From positions 186,001 through 250,000 of the forward strand of contig CAWJYO010000004.1 in the NCBI GenBank assembly GCA_963847085.1: a stretch of 64,000 nt of DNA, given 5' to 3'. The DNA is from Ilyomonas sp963847085. GTDB taxonomy: Bacteria > Bacteroidota > Bacteroidia > Chitinophagales > Chitinophagaceae. Both the position numbers and the translations under genes were made by a program. The notes beneath the pieces were generated by a model. It was given only the letters and a program-made list of their open reading frames with translations. It was not told the origin of the DNA and made no database searches. Of this stretch, positions 49,314 to 58,760 are shown in pieces; the first letter of the stretch is position 1, and every line of letters starts with the position of its first letter.

Positions 49314-50621
49314 ATGCTATACTATTTATTCAATTGGCTGGGAAAAGAATTTCATTTGAGCGGCGCAGGGCTGTTTCAGTTCATTACGTTCCGTGCTGTG
49401 ATGGCTGTTATTTTATCGCTGCTTATCGCAACCTTGTATGGCAAACGGTTGATCAATCTTTTGAAGCGAAACCAAATAGGCGAAACCGTGCGCGATTTGG
49501 GTTTGGCTGGCGAGCAGCAAAAAAAAGGAACGCCAACGATGGGTGGCATCATCATTTTGCTTTCGGTGCTGATACCTACATTACTCTTTGCTGACCTGGA
49601 TAAAGTGTATATCCGCCTCATGATATTGTGCACGCTTTGGCTTGGAATGATTGGTTTTCTGGATGATTATTTCAAATTAAAAGCAAGAAAAACAGCGCAG
49701 CAAAAAGGCGAAAAATATCAAAAGAAAGATAAGGACGGACTGGCTGGTGTTACAAAAGTTATCGGGCAAATCGGCCTGGGAATTATCATTGGCGTAACAC
49801 TTTATTTCAACAGTGCCGTCGTAGTGGAAAGAGAAATCATCACGGTAAATGGTGTTGAAAAAGGTGTTCACGAAGGCGAAAGAACTTTGAATGAAATTAC
49901 AAGAGTGCGCGATGGAAAAGAAACTCGTTTTGCAAGAGTAAAAACACCGATTACCACTATTCCGTTTGTAAAAACGCATGAATTTAATTATAGCAAACTA
50001 ATAAGTTGGATAGGCCCGGGCGCAGAGAAGTTTACCTGGATTCCTTACATCTTAATTATCACATTTATCATTACTGCAGTATCAAACGGCGCCAACTTAA
50101 CCGATGGCCTCGATGGTTTAGCAGCAGGTGTGAGTGCTATAATTGGTGCAGGTTTGGGCGTGTTTGTTTATGTAAGTGGTAACTATTTGGTGGCCGATTA
50201 TCTCAACATCATGTACATACCCAACCTTGCTGAGCTATCCATTTTTGTGGGTGCGTTGGTGGGTGCTTGTGTTGGCTTTATGTGGTACAACGCGTTTCCA
50301 GCACAAGTGTTTATGGGCGATACAGGAAGCCTTGCATTGGGCGGCATCATAGCATCGCTTGCCGTAATTGTAAGAAAGGAATTGCTGATACCTATTTTCT
50401 GTGGTGTGTTTCTGGTTGAAAATCTCAGCGTGGTGTTGCAGGTGAGCTATTTTAAATACACCAAAAAAAAGTATGGCGAAGGCAAACGCATTTTTTTAAT
50501 GAGCCCGTTGCATCATCATTATCAGAAGAAAGGGTTTCATGAAAGCAAGATTGCTGTGCGCTTTTGGATTGTAACTATTTTATGTGTATTGCTTTCGATA
50601 GTAACGTTGAAGATAAGATAA
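49314..50621 (+). CDS. mraY: Phospho-N-acetylmuramoyl-pentapeptide transferase
   Basis: This 435-residue integral membrane enzyme has KKGTPTMGGIIILLSVL, GFLDDYFKLK with the catalytic aspartates, NLTDGLDGLAAG, PAQVFMGDTGSLALGG and the HHHY segment MSPLHHHYQKKGFHE. It makes lipid I. A soluble insert of about 60 residues (about 170-230, from VVVEREIITVNG to the THEFNY region) makes it longer than the E. coli enzyme, and similar inserts occur in other Bacteroidota. Confidence 0.97.
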   Translation: MLYYLFNWLGKEFHLSGAGLFQFITFRAVMAVILSLLIATLYGKRLINLLKRNQIGETVRDLGLAGEQQKKGTPTMGGIIILLSVLIPTLLFADLDKVYIRLMILCTLWLGMIGFLDDYFKLKARKTAQQKGEKYQKKDKDGLAGVTKVIGQIGLGIIIGVTLYFNSAVVVEREIITVNGVEKGVHEGERTLNEITRVRDGKETRFARVKTPITTIPFVKTHEFNYSKLISWIGPGAEKFTWIPYILIITFIITAVSNGANLTDGLDGLAAGVSAIIGAGLGVFVYVSGNYLVADYLNIMYIPNLAELSIFVGALVGACVGFMWYNAFPAQVFMGDTGSLALGGIIASLAVIVRKELLIPIFCGVFLVENLSVVLQVSYFKYTKKKYGEGKRIFLMSPLHHHYQKKGFHESKIAVRFWIVTILCVLLSIVTLKIR

Positions 50622-50623
50622 GC

Positions 50624-50762
50624 CGGAACCAGGATGTTGAATGATTGAAATGATTAGCCTGATTGGAAGCAAGTAAATGAATCTTTGATAAAGAAGTAAA
50701 AAAATAACAGCAAAAACAAATCAGTCAAATCTGATAAATCATTATCAATCCTGGTTCAGATA
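50624..50762. repeat. Long imperfect palindrome between mraY and murD, family E copy 2
   Basis: CCGGAACCAGGATGTTGAAT on the left pairs with ATTATCAATCCTGGTTCAGA on the right, and the inner parts (AATGATTAGCCTGATTGG, CAGTCAAATCTGATAAATCATT) extend the match imperfectly. The 11-mer GCAAAAACAAA sits in the loop at 50710-50720. Confidence 0.75.
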
Positions 50763-50772
50763 ACTTAAGAAT

Positions 50773-52161
50773 ATGAACAAAAACAAAACAGACAACGAAA
50801 CGCAACCTCTGCTTACCGATAAGCCAATCTGGTCGGTAGCTATTTTAGGCGCAGGTGAGAGCGGCGTGGGTGCTGCTTTGCTAAGTAAAAAGAACGGATA
50901 CGAAGTGTTGGTAAGTGATGCAGGAATGATAAAAGATAATTACAAAAAGGAATTAACTGATAACGACATTGAATGGGAAGAAAACGGACATTCAGAAGAA
51001 AGGATTTTAAGTGTTGATGAAGTGGTGAAAAGCCCGGGCATTCCCGATAAAAATGAATTGGTAAAGAACATAAGAAGCAAAGGCATTCCGGTAATTAGCG
51101 AAATAGAACTTGCCTTTCGTTTTACAGGCGAAAGCAAAATTGTTGCCATCACAGGTAGTAATGGAAAAAGTACCACCACTTCAATGCTGTATCACATTTG
51201 TAAAACGGCTGGATTGAATTGTGCTATTGTGGGCAATATTGGATACTCGTTTGCAAAGCAAGTGGCAGAAGATCCAAAGCCATTATACATCGCTGAAATT
51301 TCATCTTTTCAATTGGATGATATTGTTGATTTCAGGGCGCATATCGCCATCTTATTAAACATTACAGAAGATCATTTAGACAGATACAATTACAATTTCG
51401 ATAATTATATCAGCAGCAAATTTAAAATCATTAATAAACAAACACCCGACGATTACTTCATCTACAATATGGACGATGAAGTAATTATTAAAAAATTAGA
51501 AAGCGTTTTAATCACCAGTAAATTATTGCCATTTTCTATGAAACAAGAACCAAAAAAAGGAGCTTTTGTAAAAGGCGACCAGATCACCATGAAAGCCAAC
51601 GATGAAAGAGTTAGCATGAACATTTACAACTTTGCTGCAAAAGGCAAACACAATCAGGCAAACACAATGGCAGCAGGCATTGCAGCACTTACGATGGACA
51701 TCCGCAAAGAGAAAATCAGGGAAGCCGTGGAAAGTTTTGAAACGCTGGAACACCGCATGGAGCCTGTGGCTGTTGTGCGCGGCGTTGAGTTTATCAACGA
51801 CAGTAAAGCTACCAATGTCAACAGCACCTGGTTTGCGCTGGAAAGCATGATGAAGCCAACCGTTTTAATATTGGGTGGTGTGGATAAAGGCAACGATTAT
51901 TCAGCCATTGAAGACTTGGTTAAGGAAAAAGTAAAGACCATTGTTTGCCTTGGCGTTGATAATAAAAAAATACACGAAGCGTTTGATAAAATCGTTCGTG
52001 TGATAGACACTGCGTCAGCCGTTGATGCAGTGAAACAATCGTTTGAAGCAGCCGACAAAGGTGATGTGGTTTTGTTAAGTCCGGCTTGCGCTTCGTTCGA
52101 TTTGTTTAAGAATTATGAAGACCGTGGAAAGCAATTTAAAGAAGCTGTGAAGGCTTTGTAA
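50773..52161 (+). CDS. murD: UDP-N-acetylmuramoyl-L-alanine:D-glutamate ligase
   Basis: This 462-residue Mur ligase has the N-terminal nucleotide fold VAILGAGESGVGAALL, the ATP loop ITGSNGKSTTTSML (about 128-138), EISSFQLDD, LNITEDHLDRY, EHRMEPVAVVRGVEFINDSKATN and GGVDKGNDYS. It adds D-glutamate to UDP-MurNAc-Ala. The length is normal. Confidence 0.98.
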   Translation: MNKNKTDNETQPLLTDKPIWSVAILGAGESGVGAALLSKKNGYEVLVSDAGMIKDNYKKELTDNDIEWEENGHSEERILSVDEVVKSPGIPDKNELVKNIRSKGIPVISEIELAFRFTGESKIVAITGSNGKSTTTSMLYHICKTAGLNCAIVGNIGYSFAKQVAEDPKPLYIAEISSFQLDDIVDFRAHIAILLNITEDHLDRYNYNFDNYISSKFKIINKQTPDDYFIYNMDDEVIIKKLESVLITSKLLPFSMKQEPKKGAFVKGDQITMKANDERVSMNIYNFAAKGKHNQANTMAAGIAALTMDIRKEKIREAVESFETLEHRMEPVAVVRGVEFINDSKATNVNSTWFALESMMKPTVLILGGVDKGNDYSAIEDLVKEKVKTIVCLGVDNKKIHEAFDKIVRVIDTASAVDAVKQSFEAADKGDVVLLSPACASFDLFKNYEDRGKQFKEAVKAL

Positions 52162-52174
52162 GCCGTTTTTGTTT

Positions 52175-53437
52175 ATGGCAGATTTACTCTATTTACAACA
52201 ACCTTTCCGTCATCTCAGCAGCAAGGCGAAAGGTGATAAATACATTTGGAGCTGTGTGCTGTTGCTGGCTTTGGCATCGGTGCTGGTAGTGTATAGCGCT
52301 ACCGGATCGCTGGCTTATAAAATGTACAAAGGCAATACAGAAGTGTATTTGTTTAAACAGCTTTCCTTTATTGTTATCGGCTTGCTCATTATTTATTTTT
52401 TGCATCGCATCAACTATACAATCTTCTCCCGTGTTGCGCTGATACTGTACCTCATATCCATTCCTCTTTTGATTTACACCTTATTTTTCGGCGCGCAAAT
52501 AAATGAAGGCAGCCGTTGGATAAAACTGCCCGTCATTCACATGACGTTTCAAACCAGCGACTTTGCAAAAGTGGCCCTCTTTATGTATTTATCAAGGCAA
52601 TTAAGCCGCAAACAGGAAGTAATTAAAAACTTTAAAAAAGGCTTTATTCCACTAATCATTCCCATCGGATTGACTTGTATTTTAATCATGCCGGCTAACC
52701 TTTCCAATGCTTTATTAACAGGAGCTACTTCGTTAATATTATTATTCATTGGCAGGGTTCCCATCAAATATTTGTTACTGTTGATGGGTGTTGCTTTACT
52801 GCCTGTTTTATTGATTGTTTCTATTGCCATAACTACCTACACAGGCAAAACCTCGAATGGCACAAAGGAATTGAGCAAAACCAAATTGTCGGAAAGCCTT
52901 ACTTCCATGGGACGATTTGGAACCTGGGTAAGTCGTGTGCAGGATTTCATTTATGCCAAAGATGATGCAGTTCCTTACCAGGTTCAGCAGGCAAACATCG
53001 CTATTGCTAATGGCAGTTTGTTGTATGGATTGGGACCAGGCAAAAGCAGGCAGCGTAACTTTTTACCACAGGCTTACAACGATTTCATTTATTCAATTAT
53101 CATAGAAGAATACGGCTTATTAGGTGGCGCGTTCATCATTTTTATTTACATGATTTTTTTGTTCCGGTGCATTAATATTTTTAAAAGATGCCCGTATGCT
53201 TTTGGCGCTTTTCTCGCACTGGGCTTGAGTTTCAGCATGGTGATACAAGCACTTGCAAATATGGCGGTAAATGTAAATCTTACGCCTGTTACCGGCGTTA
53301 CTTTACCTCTCGTAAGTATGGGAGGAAGCTCGTTTTTATTTACCTGCGCAGCCATTGGAATTATACTAAGTGTAGCAAGAAATGTGGAAGTGTTAGAGCA
53401 GCCCCTAACCCCTAAAGGGGAACCTGAAACAGCGTAA
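52175..53437 (+). CDS. ftsW: SEDS-family septal glycosyltransferase FtsW
   Basis: This protein of about 420 residues has around ten helices. Start and end motifs of the SEDS family are present: VVYSATGSLAYK, INEGSRWIKLP, TFQTSDFAKVALFMYLSRQLS, GLGPGKSRQRNFLPQAYNDFIYSIIIEEYG and MAVNVNLTPVTGVTLPLVSMGGSS. FtsW polymerises lipid II at the septum with FtsI. The ATG at 52175 is preferred to the TTG at 52169. The last residues (EQPLTPKGEPETA) are encoded by the left half of a palindromic repeat. Confidence 0.95.
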   Translation: MADLLYLQQPFRHLSSKAKGDKYIWSCVLLLALASVLVVYSATGSLAYKMYKGNTEVYLFKQLSFIVIGLLIIYFLHRINYTIFSRVALILYLISIPLLIYTLFFGAQINEGSRWIKLPVIHMTFQTSDFAKVALFMYLSRQLSRKQEVIKNFKKGFIPLIIPIGLTCILIMPANLSNALLTGATSLILLFIGRVPIKYLLLLMGVALLPVLLIVSIAITTYTGKTSNGTKELSKTKLSESLTSMGRFGTWVSRVQDFIYAKDDAVPYQVQQANIAIANGSLLYGLGPGKSRQRNFLPQAYNDFIYSIIIEEYGLLGGAFIIFIYMIFLFRCINIFKRCPYAFGAFLALGLSFSMVIQALANMAVNVNLTPVTGVTLPLVSMGGSSFLFTCAAIGIILSVARNVEVLEQPLTPKGEPETA

Positions 53438-53531
53438 GTAAGTTTACTTTGGTTATTGATAAATTTAAAAATGAAAGAAGTTATTAATAAAGAACAAGCT
53501 CATAACTCCCCTTCAGGAGTTGGGGGCTTTC
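53402..53531. repeat. CCCCTAA/TTGGGGG palindromic repeat split over the ftsW end and murG start
   Basis: CCCCTAACCCCTAAAGGGGA (53402-53421) and AACTCCCCTTCAGGAGTTGGG (53503-53523) are inverted relatives. The first is read as the ftsW C-terminus, the second as the murG N-terminal extension (NSPSGVGG). Repeats with these words are common in spacers of Bacteroidota genomes. Confidence 0.65.
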
Positions 53532-54611
53532 GTTTTATCATCGCCGGCGGCGGCACAGGAGGACATATTTTTCCTGCTATTGCTATTGCCAATGCAATCA
53601 AAAAATTGCAACCTTCGGCACAATTTCTTATTTGTTGGAGCGAAAGGAAAAATGGAGATGGAAAAAGTTCCGCAGGCGGGATATAACATTGAAGGTATTG
53701 ACATTGCAGGATTCAACAGGAGTAACATTCTTAAAAATATTTCATTGCCGGTTAAACTGATAAAAAGTTTTTTTCAGGTGCGCAAAATTATTAACGCTTA
53801 CAAGCCAGATGCAGTGATAGGAGTGGGCGGTTATTCTTCCTATCCGGTGTTGAAATATGCGCAAAAACAAAACATCCCCACTTTCGTTCATGAGAGCAAT
53901 TCGTTTGCAGGGAAAAGCAATATTTTATTGGGTAAAAAAGCAACCAAAATATTTGTGGCTTCCAACGGTATGGATAAATTTTTTCCAGCCGAAAAAATTA
54001 TTGTAACAGGCAATCCTATTCGAAAATCTATTTCTCACATTACTATTTCGCAACAGGATGCGTTAACCTTTTTTGGATTGGAAAATGATAAAAAAACAAT
54101 ACTTGCCATCGGTGGCAGTTTGGGCGCACGAAGCATTAATGAAGTGATGGCTTATCATGTGGCCGAACTGGCTTCTTTGAACGTACAATTAATATGGCAA
54201 ACCGGTAAAACAACAGCCGATGTTTATTTGCAACGCGGGAAAGGAAAATCATTTGTTTGGGTGAACGATTTTATACATGACATGGATAAAGCGTATGCGG
54301 CGGCTGATGTTGTGATTTCACGTTCCGGCGCGATGTCGGTAGCTGAACTCAGTGCTGCAAAAAAAGCAGTGGTGTTTGTTCCATTTCCCTTTGCAGCAGA
54401 GGATCACCAAGCCGAAAATGCAAAATATCTGGTTGATAAAAATGCAGCTTTAATGGTAAAAGATAATGAAGCGCAAGGCAAGTTGTTCAGTACAGTTACT
54501 AATCTTTTATTTGACCAAAACAAACAACAGCAATTAGAAACCAACATTGCAAAGCTTGCGGTTACAAATGCAGATGAAGTCATTGCAGAACAAATTTTAC
54601 AATCCCTGTAA
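53471..54611 (+). CDS. murG: UDP-GlcNAc:lipid I N-acetylglucosaminyltransferase, one frameshift
   Basis: From the ATG at 53471 the frame gives FRFIIAGGGTGGHIFPAIAIANAIKKL, the MurG donor loop. A break follows near 53620-53630. The second frame continues with NFLFVGAKGKMEMEKVPQAG, IGVGGYSSYPVLKYA, FVHESNSFAGKSN, LAIGGSLGARSINE, WQTGKT, DFIHDMDKAYAAADVVISRSGAMSVAEL and PFPFAAEDHQAENAKYL to 54611. MurG makes lipid II and is essential, so the break is most likely a sequence error. The N-terminus is about 20 residues longer than usual because of repeat sequence. Confidence 0.93.
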
Positions 54612-54624
54612 TACGATCTTTAGA

Positions 54625-56010
54625 ATGAATCAAAACAATCAACCATCATCGCCCTTGCTTCCACCCGATGTAAAAATAAATTCTGTTTACTTTATCGGCA
54701 TCGGCGGCATTGGCATGAGTGCGCTGGCTCGTTATTTTAAAAGCAAAGGTGCAAGTGTGAGCGGCTATGATAAAACGCCAACTCCACTTACCGATGAGTT
54801 AATCCAATCAGGAATTGAAATTCATTTTGACGAGAACATTAACCTCATTCCAAAAGATGTGGACGTGGTGGTTTATACGCCTGCTATTCCGAAGGATCAT
54901 AAAGAGTTTTTGTTTTATAAAGAAAGGGATTATACAGTTGTAAAACGCAGTGACATATTGCAATGGATTACGCAAAACTCATTCAATATTTGCATTGCCG
55001 GAACGCATGGAAAAACAACCATTACTACAATGACTGCGCACCTTCTTCGCGACAGCGGATATGGCGCAAACGCTTTCCTGGGTGGCATTGCAGCCAATTA
55101 CAACACCAACTTCTGGAGTAGTGAAAACAATGTGGTTGTGGTGGAAGCTGATGAGTATGACCGTTCATTTCTAAAGCTCGTTCCCGATGTGGCAGTTGTA
55201 ACAGCAATGGATCCTGACCATCTGGATATTTATGGTACGCCAGAAGAAGTTGAAAACGCTTTTATTCAGTTTACAAAGCAATTGAAGCCGGATGGTTTTT
55301 TATTAACCAAATGGGGCTTGCACCGAAGTAATGAATTGAATGCACCTCAACATTTGACTTATAGTTTTGACAATGAAAACGCAGATGTTTTTGCATCCAA
55401 TATCAAAGTAGAAAACGGCTCTTATCGTTATGATGTAATCAGTAAAAACTGGACAATAACAGATATGGTGTTGCACATGGGCGGATTGCACAATATTGAA
55501 AACAGTATTGTTGCCATTACCATTGCAAAGCACTTGAATATTGAGGATGAAAAAATAAAAAGCGCAATCGCAAACTTCAAAGGTGTAAGAAGAAGATTTG
55601 AATACATCATCAAAAATGAAAAGCACATTTTGATTGATGATTATGCGCATCATCCCGAGGAATTACGTGCTTTAATTACTGGCATACGCAGTTTGTATAA
55701 AGATTATCTGACCATTATGTTTCAACCCCATTTGTTCAGTCGTACAAAAGATTTGTATAAAGAATTTGGCGCGGTATTAAGTCTTGCCGACGAGGTAATT
55801 CTTTTGCCTATTTATCCGGCAAGAGAACTACCTATACCCGGCGTAACAAGCGAACTTATTTTTCACGAAATATCCATCAAAAACAAAAGACTTTTATCTA
55901 AAGAAGTTGCGTTGCAGGTAATTGCACAGGAACAGCCAAAACTATTGGCAATGAGCGGTGCGGGCGACATTGATGCTTTAGTGAATAAAGTAAAAGAAAG
56001 CTTATTATAA
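54625..56010 (+). CDS. murC: UDP-N-acetylmuramate:L-alanine ligase
   Basis: From 54625 (MNQNNQPSSPLLPP) the protein has 461 residues: YFIGIGGIGMSALARYFKSKGASVSGYD, the ATP loop CIAGTHGKTTITTM (about 126-132), VEADEYDRSFL, TAMDPDHLDIYG, GVRRRFEYI, DDYAHHPEEL and FQPHLFSRTKD. It attaches the first alanine of the stem peptide. A longer in-frame start at 54547 would overlap murG and is unlikely. Confidence 0.97.
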   Translation: MNQNNQPSSPLLPPDVKINSVYFIGIGGIGMSALARYFKSKGASVSGYDKTPTPLTDELIQSGIEIHFDENINLIPKDVDVVVYTPAIPKDHKEFLFYKERDYTVVKRSDILQWITQNSFNICIAGTHGKTTITTMTAHLLRDSGYGANAFLGGIAANYNTNFWSSENNVVVVEADEYDRSFLKLVPDVAVVTAMDPDHLDIYGTPEEVENAFIQFTKQLKPDGFLLTKWGLHRSNELNAPQHLTYSFDNENADVFASNIKVENGSYRYDVISKNWTITDMVLHMGGLHNIENSIVAITIAKHLNIEDEKIKSAIANFKGVRRRFEYIIKNEKHILIDDYAHHPEELRALITGIRSLYKDYLTIMFQPHLFSRTKDLYKEFGAVLSLADEVILLPIYPARELPIPGVTSELIFHEISIKNKRLLSKEVALQVIAQEQPKLLAMSGAGDIDALVNKVKESLL

Positions 56011-56011
56011 T

Positions 56012-57031
56012 ATGCTGAAGCAACGCATCATAACATCATTATGGTGGCTGCTTGCCATTGCGGTGGCAGGTTTGCTGGTGGCGGCTGTTCAACAAAAAAA
56101 GCAATCTCTTTGCACTGATATTAAAGTTGAAATTGAAGACAATGAAGGACATCCATTTGTTGATGAAAAAGACATTGTAACTACTTTAGAAAACAATGGT
56201 GCTGCTGTTGGCAAACGAAAAAGCGAAATTCAACTGCGGGCATTAGAAAAAACGGTAAAAACAAACGCATGGATTCAAAATGCAGAACTGTATTTTGATA
56301 ACAACAACATTCTGCAGGTAAAAATAAAAGAGCGCGAACCGATAGCAAGAATTATTACTGTAAATGGTTCTTCTTTTTATATTGATAGTGCCGGAAAGAA
56401 ATTGCCATTAAGCCCCGATTACACAGCGCATGTTCCTGTGTTTACTTCTTTTACGTCTGATAAAAAGCACCTTTCAAAGCCGGATAGTTTATTATTAAAT
56501 GAAGTAAAAAATATGGCTGCTTTTATTCAGCGGGATTCGTTTTGTAATGCTTTGGTTTCGCAAATTGTGATTACGCCGCAAAGCACATTCAATATAATTC
56601 CGGTGGTAGGTAATCAAACCATCATTTTTGGGAATGCGGATAGTTTAGAATCGAAGTTTAGCAGGTTGACTGCTTTTTACAAACAAGTGTGGGCGAAGAA
56701 TGGTTTTGAAAAATATGAAACCATTAATGTATCGTTTGCCAACCAGGTTGTAGCCACAAGACGAGGCGCACCAAAGCCTTATGTAGACTCAGTTTTAGTG
56801 CAGCGAATCGTAACAGCTATGCGTTCGGGTGTTGATATTTTAAAAGACTCTTCGTTCTTTTTTCACGAAATTGATATAGCGCAAAAAGCAATGCCCGATA
56901 CGGCAGTTCAGCAGGCAGTAATGGCTCCTGTTGATAGCACCGCAACTGTTAATAATAATATGAATAAAACCAAACCTGGTTTTAAAGCAAAAACAAAATC
57001 AACAACAAAGTATCGAAACAAAAAACGATAA
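56012..57031 (+). CDS. ftsQ: FtsQ/DivIB division protein
   Basis: This 339-residue bitopic protein has one helix (about 8-27, SLWWLLAIAVAGLLVAAV), then a POTRA-like part (VEIEDNEGHPFVDEKDIVTTL...VKTNAWIQNAELYFDNNNILQVKIKEREPIARI). The beta domain holds GSSFYIDSAGKKLPLS, FGNADSLESKFSRLTAFYKQV and INVSFANQVVATRR. The basic tail (KPGFKAKTKSTTKYRNKKR) is unordered. It starts one base after murC ends. Confidence 0.93.
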   Translation: MLKQRIITSLWWLLAIAVAGLLVAAVQQKKQSLCTDIKVEIEDNEGHPFVDEKDIVTTLENNGAAVGKRKSEIQLRALEKTVKTNAWIQNAELYFDNNNILQVKIKEREPIARIITVNGSSFYIDSAGKKLPLSPDYTAHVPVFTSFTSDKKHLSKPDSLLLNEVKNMAAFIQRDSFCNALVSQIVITPQSTFNIIPVVGNQTIIFGNADSLESKFSRLTAFYKQVWAKNGFEKYETINVSFANQVVATRRGAPKPYVDSVLVQRIVTAMRSGVDILKDSSFFFHEIDIAQKAMPDTAVQQAVMAPVDSTATVNNNMNKTKPGFKAKTKSTTKYRNKKR

Positions 57032-57376
57032 AGTGCCGGTAATGCCAAAAGGAACAACACCCAATTAAATCACATTAATGTGAAGAAAAATAATGATTGC
57101 ATATAAATGTACACGATGTACACTTTTGCATCAAAATAATGTTGAATTTGCACCTTACAATTTCTTTGAAACAAAGGACGCAAAAGGAGAATCCTGTATC
57201 CTTGCTAATGATTTTTTTGACGTTGTGTTTTAGCAGCAAACCACAGATTACTTATATCAATTTTTGTATCAGAAATAGCGGCGGCAGCTTTGTTTTTGAT
57301 GTTGCAATGCCATAAAGAATGTAAGCCTTGAGCAGTAGAAATTGGAAATGAGAAAACAACTAAAACACGAATAGAT
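57032..57376. other. 345-base gap between ftsQ and ftsA with two palindromes, possible internal promoter
   Basis: This is the longest gap inside the cluster. It holds the perfect palindrome CACATTAATGTG (57071-57082) and two TGTACA boxes separated by CGA (57108-57122). Both look like protein-binding sites. Short frames on either strand have no recognisable features. The gap may carry a separate promoter for ftsA-ftsZ. Confidence 0.4.
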
Positions 57377-58759
57377 ATGAATGTAAACGACGCGCCAATC
57401 ATCGTAGGTTTAGATATTGGCACAACCAAAATCGCTGCTATTGCCGGACGAAAAAATGAAACAGGTAAGCTTGAAATTTTAGGCTTTGGTCGCGCCAATA
57501 GCAACGGCGTGCAACATGGCCAGGTGTTAAACATTGATCAAACTATCAAAGCCATTCAACAGGCATTGATGAACTGCTATGAAAGCAATCCCGATCTTGA
57601 AATTAAAGAAGTGTATGTGGGTGTTGCGGGGCATCACATTAAAAGCCTGCAAACCCGCGGTGATATTGTAAGACAGGATAGCGAAACCGAAATTCGCAAA
57701 GAAGAAATTGAACAGTTAATCGAAAATCAACGCAAAACATTTATACCTGCAGGTGACCAGATCATTGAAGTAATACCGCAGGATTTTCATGTTGATAATT
57801 TTCAAAATATCAAAGACCCGGTGGGCTACAACGGCGTGAAAGTTGGCGCTAATTTTCACATCATCACCGGAGATAGAAATGCGATTAGAAACATCAATCG
57901 TGCGATAGAAAGAAGTCATTTAAAAACAAAAGATTTAGTGTTGCAGCCATTGGCATCTGCTGCTGCTGTAATGAGCGATATTGATATGGAAGCAGGTGTA
58001 GCCATTTTAGATATTGGTGGTGGCACCAGCGACCTTGCTATTTTTTATGACGGTATTTTAAAACATACGGCTGTAATACCGTTTGGCGGCGAAAACATTA
58101 CCAATGACATCCGTTTGGGATTGGGTGTTTTGAAAAGCCAGGCAGAAGCGATGAAGATGCAGTTTGGCAGCGCGCTGGCAAATGAAGCACAGGACAATGC
58201 GTACATTACCATACCCGGAATAAAGGGAATGCCTGCCAAGGAAATTAGCGTGAAAAATTTGGCTAATATCATTCAGGCCCGCATGAGTGAGATACTTGAT
58301 TTCGTTACTTATCATTTAAAACAAATCGGGTTGGAACGCATGTTGAATGGTGGTATTATTTTAACAGGCGGCGGCTCTCAGTTAAAGCATTTGATGCAGC
58401 TTACCGAATACACAACAGGTTTGAATGCACGTATTGGTTTTCCTAATGAACACCTGGCTCCGGCTCACATTGATGAACTGAAGAAGCCCATGTATGCAAC
58501 CTGTATTGGTTTGATACTAAAAGGCTACAGCGATTTTGAAAATCAAAAGAAAGATTTTGACACATCATTCGCTCGTGTTGAAATTCCGCAAACGTTGAAG
58601 AAAGAAGAGTCCGTTGTTGCAAAAGAAAACATTGCTGCAGCAGCAGCGCCTGCAGTTGACATCAGCAAAAGAAAAAAAGGTTTAAACTCATTCTGGGATA
58701 AATTTAAAGACAGCATCATTGACCTTTTTAAAGAAGAAGGCGATATGGAAATGAAGTAG
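57377..58759 (+). CDS. ftsA: FtsA, actin-like membrane tether of FtsZ
   Basis: This 460-residue actin-fold protein has VGLDIGTTKIAAIAG (phosphate 1), the FtsA-specific 1C domain region (KEEIEQLIENQRKTFIPAGDQIIEVIPQDFHVD), AILDIGGGTSDLAIF (phosphate 2) and GIILTGGGSQLKHL (adenosine). The C-terminus (NSFWDKFKDSIIDLFKEEGD) is an amphipathic membrane-targeting helix. FtsA links FtsZ filaments to the membrane. Confidence 0.97.
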   Translation: MNVNDAPIIVGLDIGTTKIAAIAGRKNETGKLEILGFGRANSNGVQHGQVLNIDQTIKAIQQALMNCYESNPDLEIKEVYVGVAGHHIKSLQTRGDIVRQDSETEIRKEEIEQLIENQRKTFIPAGDQIIEVIPQDFHVDNFQNIKDPVGYNGVKVGANFHIITGDRNAIRNINRAIERSHLKTKDLVLQPLASAAAVMSDIDMEAGVAILDIGGGTSDLAIFYDGILKHTAVIPFGGENITNDIRLGLGVLKSQAEAMKMQFGSALANEAQDNAYITIPGIKGMPAKEISVKNLANIIQARMSEILDFVTYHLKQIGLERMLNGGIILTGGGSQLKHLMQLTEYTTGLNARIGFPNEHLAPAHIDELKKPMYATCIGLILKGYSDFENQKKDFDTSFARVEIPQTLKKEESVVAKENIAAAAAPAVDISKRKKGLNSFWDKFKDSIIDLFKEEGDMEMK

Positions 58760-58760
58760 T

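Noticed and set aside
57097..57315. A 72-codon plus-strand frame between ftsQ and ftsA
   Set aside because: It has no homology signal I recognise and runs through the candidate operator palindrome.
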